A DNA stretch of 64,000 nucleotides from Microbacterium sp. H83. GTDB taxonomy: Bacteria > Actinomycetota > Actinomycetes > Actinomycetales > Microbacteriaceae. Positions within the stretch are counted from its first letter, which is position 1, and each line of letters begins with the position of its first letter. Positions 60,995-64,000 of the stretch are shown in pieces. The notes under the pieces are model-generated. The model was given only the letters and a program-made list of their open reading frames with translations. It did no database searches and was not told where the DNA came from. Made by a program: the position numbers and the translations under genes. The DNA lies in contig NZ_LWCU01000001.1 in the NCBI RefSeq assembly GCF_001650405.1, forward strand, positions 214,311-278,310. Direction: 5' to 3'.

Positions 60995-61653
60995 TTCCTG
61001 CTCCTCGGGTCGGCCGCGGAGATTCCCCGCTCCGCGGCGTAATCAGCCAGCAGCTCCCGCAACATCCGCCTGCCTCGGTGCAGACGGCTCATCACGGTGC
61101 CGATGGGCGTCTTCATGATGTCCGCGATCTCCTGGTAGGCGAAGCCCTCGACGTCGGCGAGGTACACCGCCAGCCGGAAATCCTCGGGCACGGCCTGCAG
61201 CGCGTCCTTCACGACGGATGCGGGCATGTGGTCGATCGCCTCCGCCTCGGCCGACCGGCTGTGCGAGGCGGTGGTCGACTCCGCGCCGCCCAGCTGCCAG
61301 TCCTCGAGCTCGTCGATCGTGCCCTGGAAGGGCTCGCGCTGCTTCTTGCGGTACATGTTGATGTACGTGTTGGTGAGGATGCGGTACAGCCACGCTTTGA
61401 GATTGGTCCCCTGCGTGAAGGTCGACCACGAGCCGTACGCCTTCACGAAGGTCTCCTGCACGAGGTCGGCGGCGTCCGCGGGGTTCCTCGTCATGCGCAT
61501 GGCAGCGGCGTACAGCTGATCCATGAACGGGATCGCCTGTTCCTCGAATTCGCGGCGAGGGTCGTCGACCGAGGCTGCGGGTGCGGTGTCATCCATCACC
61601 GGCCAGTCTAGGCCGCTGAGGTCCGCGAACCCGCGTTCCAGCGTGGCGAGCAT
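60991..61653 (-). CDS. sigH: Redox-responsive ECF-type sigma factor (SigR/SigH family)
   Basis: The 220-residue protein has sigma-70 region 2 ([17 protein letters not shown] with the -10 recognition helix) and region 4 ([29 protein letters not shown]), typical of SigR/SigH that control thiol-oxidation genes. ATG 61653 has a strong GGAGAGAG ribosome-binding site; the following region starts [15 protein letters not shown] shorter start at 61599/61596 could be used from an internal promoter. A GGAAT-N18-GTT promoter lies upstream in the aroA 5' end, so the gene is probably autoregulated. rshA overlaps the 3' end. Confidence 0.94.
   Translation of the reverse strand: MLATLERGFADLSGLDWPVMDDTAPAASVDDPRREFEEQAIPFMDQLYAAAMRMTRNPADAADLVQETFVKAYGSWSTFTQGTNLKAWLYRILTNTYINMYRKKQREPFQGTIDELEDWQLGGAESTTASHSRSAEAEAIDHMPASVVKDALQAVPEDFRLAVYLADVEGFAYQEIADIMKTPIGTVMSRLHRGRRMLRELLADYAAERGISAADPRSRK
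61605..61610 (-). promoter_or_regulatory. Possible internal -10 within sigH
   Basis: TAGACT (minus strand) is five bases before GTG 61599 and eight before ATG 61596, both in frame. A transcript starting here would make a shortened sigma factor lacking about 18 residues. No good -35 is visible; this may be chance. Confidence 0.35.
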
Positions 61654-61718
61654 ACTCTCTCCTTCTCGGCGAGCGCACCGGATTCGATGGGCCTGCGACT
61701 CGCGTTTACTAAGGTGGG

Positions 61719-61744
61719 AACCGATGAGCGCCAACAGGTATTCC
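61719..61744 (-). promoter_or_regulatory. SigR/SigH-type autoregulatory promoter of sigH
   Basis: On the minus strand GGAAT (61740-61744), an 18-base spacer and GTT (61719-61721) match the GGAAT-N18-GTT consensus of SigR/SigH promoters. It is 66 bases upstream of the sigH ATG and lies across the first codons of aroA. Confidence 0.8.
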
Positions 61745-63049
61745 CCCTCCCCTGTCCAGGGCGCCTACGTGGCGCCGACGACCTCTGATCCCGTTCGTGC
61801 CACCGTGACGGTTCCGGGGTCGAAATCGCTCACGAATCGCGAGCTCATCATCGCCGCGATCGCCGATGGACCGGGTCGCCTGGTCTCCCCTCTGCACTCG
61901 GACGACTCCCGGAGGATGGTCGATGCGCTGCGTGCGCTCGGCGTCGGCATCGAGGAGGTCGAGGGCTCCGGCGAGTTCGGCCCCGATCTCGTCGTGACCC
62001 CCGCGAAGCTCCTCGGGGGCACCACCGTGGACTGCGGTCAGGCCGGCACCGTCATGCGGTTCATCGCCCCGCTGGCCGGACTCGCGCAGCACGATGTCCA
62101 CCTGACGGCGCACGAGACGGCTCTGCACCGCCCCATGGGCGGTCTGATCAGCGCTCTTCGCGATCTCGGCGTCGACATCGACGACGAGGGCACCTGGGCG
62201 CTCCCGTTCACCATCCGCGGCCACGGACGCATCCGGGGCGGGCGCGTCGAGATCGACGCCTCGGCGTCCAGTCAGTTCGTGTCCGGTCTGCTCCTCGCGG
62301 CGCCGCGCTTCGATGTCGGACTGCACCTCGTGCACACCGGCGACCACCTGCCGAGCCTCCCCCACATCGACATGACGATCGAGGCGCTCAGCCGCCGCGG
62401 CATCCGCATCGAGCGGCCGGCGACGGGTGAATGGCTCGTCGAGGCGGGGGTCCCGCGCGCGAAGGAGATCGCGATCGAGCCCGATCTCTCGAACGCCGCC
62501 CCCTTCCTCGCGGCTGCGCTGGTCACCGGCGGCGCGGTGTCGGTCACCGGCTGGCCCGTGCACTCCACGCAACCCGGCGCACTCCTGCCGGAGATCCTGC
62601 AGGCGATGGGTGCGCACGTCGGACGGCACAGCGGCGTCCTCACCGTCCGAGCGGGCACCGAGATCCGCGGACTCGAGCTCGATCTCTCCGCCGCGAGCGA
62701 GCTCACCCCGACCCTGGTCGGTCTCGCCGCCTTCGCTTCGGGCCCCACCACGATCCGCGGCATCGGTCACATCCGGATGCACGAGACCGACCGCATCGCC
62801 GCCCTCATCGGCAACATCCGCGCGCTCGGCGGCGAGGCCGAGGAGCTCCCTGACGGGCTCCGCATCATCCCCCGCGAGCTCCGCGGCGGCGGCTGGGCCG
62901 CCCATCACGATCACCGCATGGCGACGACGGGAGCTCTCATCGGACTCCGCGTCCCCGGCGTCGAGATCGACGACATCGGCACGACGTCGAAGACCCTCCC
63001 CGAGTTCACGATGCTGTGGGAGCGGATGCTGGGGGGCGCCCCCGCGTGA
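61724..63049 (+). CDS. aroA: 3-phosphoshikimate 1-carboxyvinyltransferase (EPSP synthase)
   Basis: EPSP synthase joins shikimate-3-phosphate and PEP in aromatic amino-acid synthesis. The 441-residue protein has [11 protein letters not shown] near the N-terminus, the [14 protein letters not shown] region corresponding to the class I-type GTAMRFL motif, and the [17 protein letters not shown] and [15 protein letters not shown] motifs. A TAAGGT -10-like hexamer (61710-61715) leaves an eight-base leader to ATG 61724. The stop overlaps the next start (GTGA). Confidence 0.96.
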   Translation: MSANRYSPSPVQGAYVAPTTSDPVRATVTVPGSKSLTNRELIIAAIADGPGRLVSPLHSDDSRRMVDALRALGVGIEEVEGSGEFGPDLVVTPAKLLGGTTVDCGQAGTVMRFIAPLAGLAQHDVHLTAHETALHRPMGGLISALRDLGVDIDDEGTWALPFTIRGHGRIRGGRVEIDASASSQFVSGLLLAAPRFDVGLHLVHTGDHLPSLPHIDMTIEALSRRGIRIERPATGEWLVEAGVPRAKEIAIEPDLSNAAPFLAAALVTGGAVSVTGWPVHSTQPGALLPEILQAMGAHVGRHSGVLTVRAGTEIRGLELDLSAASELTPTLVGLAAFASGPTTIRGIGHIRMHETDRIAALIGNIRALGGEAEELPDGLRIIPRELRGGGWAAHHDHRMATTGALIGLRVPGVEIDDIGTTSKTLPEFTMLWERMLGGAPA

Positions 63050-64000
63050 GCTGGCTCGACGACGCTGACGACCTCGAGGGCGACTTCGAGGACTACGACG
63101 AGAGCAGCATCCGCACCCGTCCGAACCCGAAGGCGAACCGCCCCCGCACGAAACGACGACCCGCGCACGAGGACGCCCAGATCGGGCGCGTGCTCGGCGT
63201 CGATCGCGGCCGCTACTCCGTGCTCCTCCTCGAGGGGTCGGACGACGAGCGCACCATCACCGCGGCTCGTGCACGGGAGCTGCGTCGCACGCCGATCGTC
63301 ACCGGCGACCAGGCGCGCGTCGTGGGCGACACCTCGGGCGAGGAGGGGACGCTCGGCAGGATCGTGGGCATCGTCGAGCGCACGTCGCTGCTGCGGCGCA
63401 GCGCGGACGACACCGACCAGGTCGAGCGCGTCATCGTGGCGAATGCGGACCAGATGCTCGTGGTGGTCGCCGCCGCCGACCCGGAGCCGCGCGCCCGTCT
63501 CGTCGATCGCTACCTCGTCGCAGCTCTCGACGCGGGCATCCGCCCGCTCCTGGTCGTCACGAAGACGGACATCGCCGACCCGACCGCCTTCCTCGCTCAC
63601 TTCGACGGGCTCGATCTGCGCGTCTTCACGAGCGCCCGGGACGAGATGCCGGTCGACGAGATCGGCGCCGCCCTGGTCGGCCACTCGACCGTGTTCGTCG
63701 GCCATTCCGGGGTGGGCAAGTCGACCCTCGTGAACGCCCTGGTCCCCAGCGCGCTCCGGGCGACCGGGCACGTCAACCAGGTGACAGGGCGCGGTCGCCA
63801 CACCTCGTCCTCGACGGTCTCGCTCCGCTACGAGGGCCCGGAGGGCAGCGGGTGGGTCATCGACACACCCGGGGTTCGCTCCTTCGGACTGGGGCACGTG
63901 AATCCCGAGAACATCCTCGCCGCCTTCACGGAGCTCGCCGAGATCGCGGAGGACTGTCCCCGCGGCTGCACGCACCTGCCGGACGCCCCGGACTGCGCCC
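63046..64000 (+). CDS. rsgA: Ribosome small subunit-dependent GTPase A (partial, 3' end outside window)
   Basis: RsgA is a circularly permuted GTPase that helps late maturation of the 30S subunit. The first 318 codons include an acidic/basic N-terminal extension, an OB-fold-like segment (IGRVLGVDRGRYSVLL), the G4 motif VVTKTD before the P-loop, G1 GHSGVGKST near residue 220, G3 DTPG and the start of the zinc-binding region (CPRGCTHLPDAPDC). GTG 63046 overlaps the aroA stop as GTGA. Confidence 0.93.
   Translation, partial: MSWLDDADDLEGDFEDYDESSIRTRPNPKANRPRTKRRPAHEDAQIGRVLGVDRGRYSVLLLEGSDDERTITAARARELRRTPIVTGDQARVVGDTSGEEGTLGRIVGIVERTSLLRRSADDTDQVERVIVANADQMLVVVAAADPEPRARLVDRYLVAALDAGIRPLLVVTKTDIADPTAFLAHFDGLDLRVFTSARDEMPVDEIGAALVGHSTVFVGHSGVGKSTLVNALVPSALRATGHVNQVTGRGRHTSSSTVSLRYEGPEGSGWVIDTPGVRSFGLGHVNPENILAAFTELAEIAEDCPRGCTHLPDAPDCA

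Noticed and set aside
1-64000. CRISPR array, restriction-modification, transposase or defence island
   Set aside because: No spaced repeats, Cas, methyltransferase-endonuclease pairs, transposases or integrases are visible on either strand.

Overview
This window is high-GC DNA with the gene content and codon use of a Gram-positive actinobacterium, most likely a Microbacterium or a close relative in Microbacteriaceae. The reasons are the fused 1224-residue 2-oxoglutarate enzyme Kgd, a GuaB1-type IMPDH relative, a SigR/SigH sigma factor with its zinc anti-sigma factor, Eis-like and DUF3097 proteins, and an argS, lysA, hom, thrB cluster. The genus is an inference from protein families; no 16S rRNA gene is present. 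I see no phage, insertion sequence, CRISPR array or classical defence island. This is mostly ordinary chromosome with several small regulated modules.

Layout: 1-7.2 kb holds rho, prfA, prmC, tsaC and a WecA-like gene (all minus strand). The prfA-prmC pair is split by cysK-cysE (plus strand) and a small membrane protein. 7.3-14.9 kb is the aspartate-family cluster thrB, hom, lysA, argS, with a YihY-family gene and a DUF2993 gene inserted; thrC is not here. 14.9-24.8 kb is a mixed stress region: an SGNH hydrolase, tRNA-Arg(CCG), a copper P-type ATPase under a CsoR-like palindrome, an alcohol dehydrogenase, two MarR regulators, an exporter with its operator, and ohrR-ohr-quinone reductase followed by a decayed RidA-like fragment. 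24.8-36 kb has dinB, trmB, DUF3097, TPM protein plus PspA, an arginase-fold enzyme, a small HExxH protein, an iron-regulated SIP-domain protein, a phosphatase with an AhpD-like protein, and an alpha/beta hydrolase.

36-41 kb is a complete oligopeptide/nickel-type ABC importer operon of five tightly coupled genes. 41-51.5 kb has ung, metY and metX, a NUDIX hydrolase, two membrane proteins, a NAD(P)HX dehydratase and an old yellow enzyme. 51.5-64 kb has paired CNNM-type membrane proteins, guaB1, kgd, an Eis-like acetyltransferase, sigH-rshA, aroA and the start of rsgA.

The strongest unlisted pattern is promoter architecture. At least 16 genes have a TAnnnT-like -10 element exactly 6 bases upstream of the start codon, which puts +1 on the start codon itself (leaderless mRNA). 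This decides several starts, including the NUDIX and phosphatase-operon starts. Other notable sites are a 39-bp copper operator that contains the copB start codon, a MarR operator on a near-consensus promoter, an OhrR palindrome, an IdeR/DtxR-like box, a GGAAT-N18-GTT SigH promoter inside the aroA 5' end, a 22-codon upstream ORF coupled to a CNNM gene, and a short tandem repeat that starts at the kgd stop codon.
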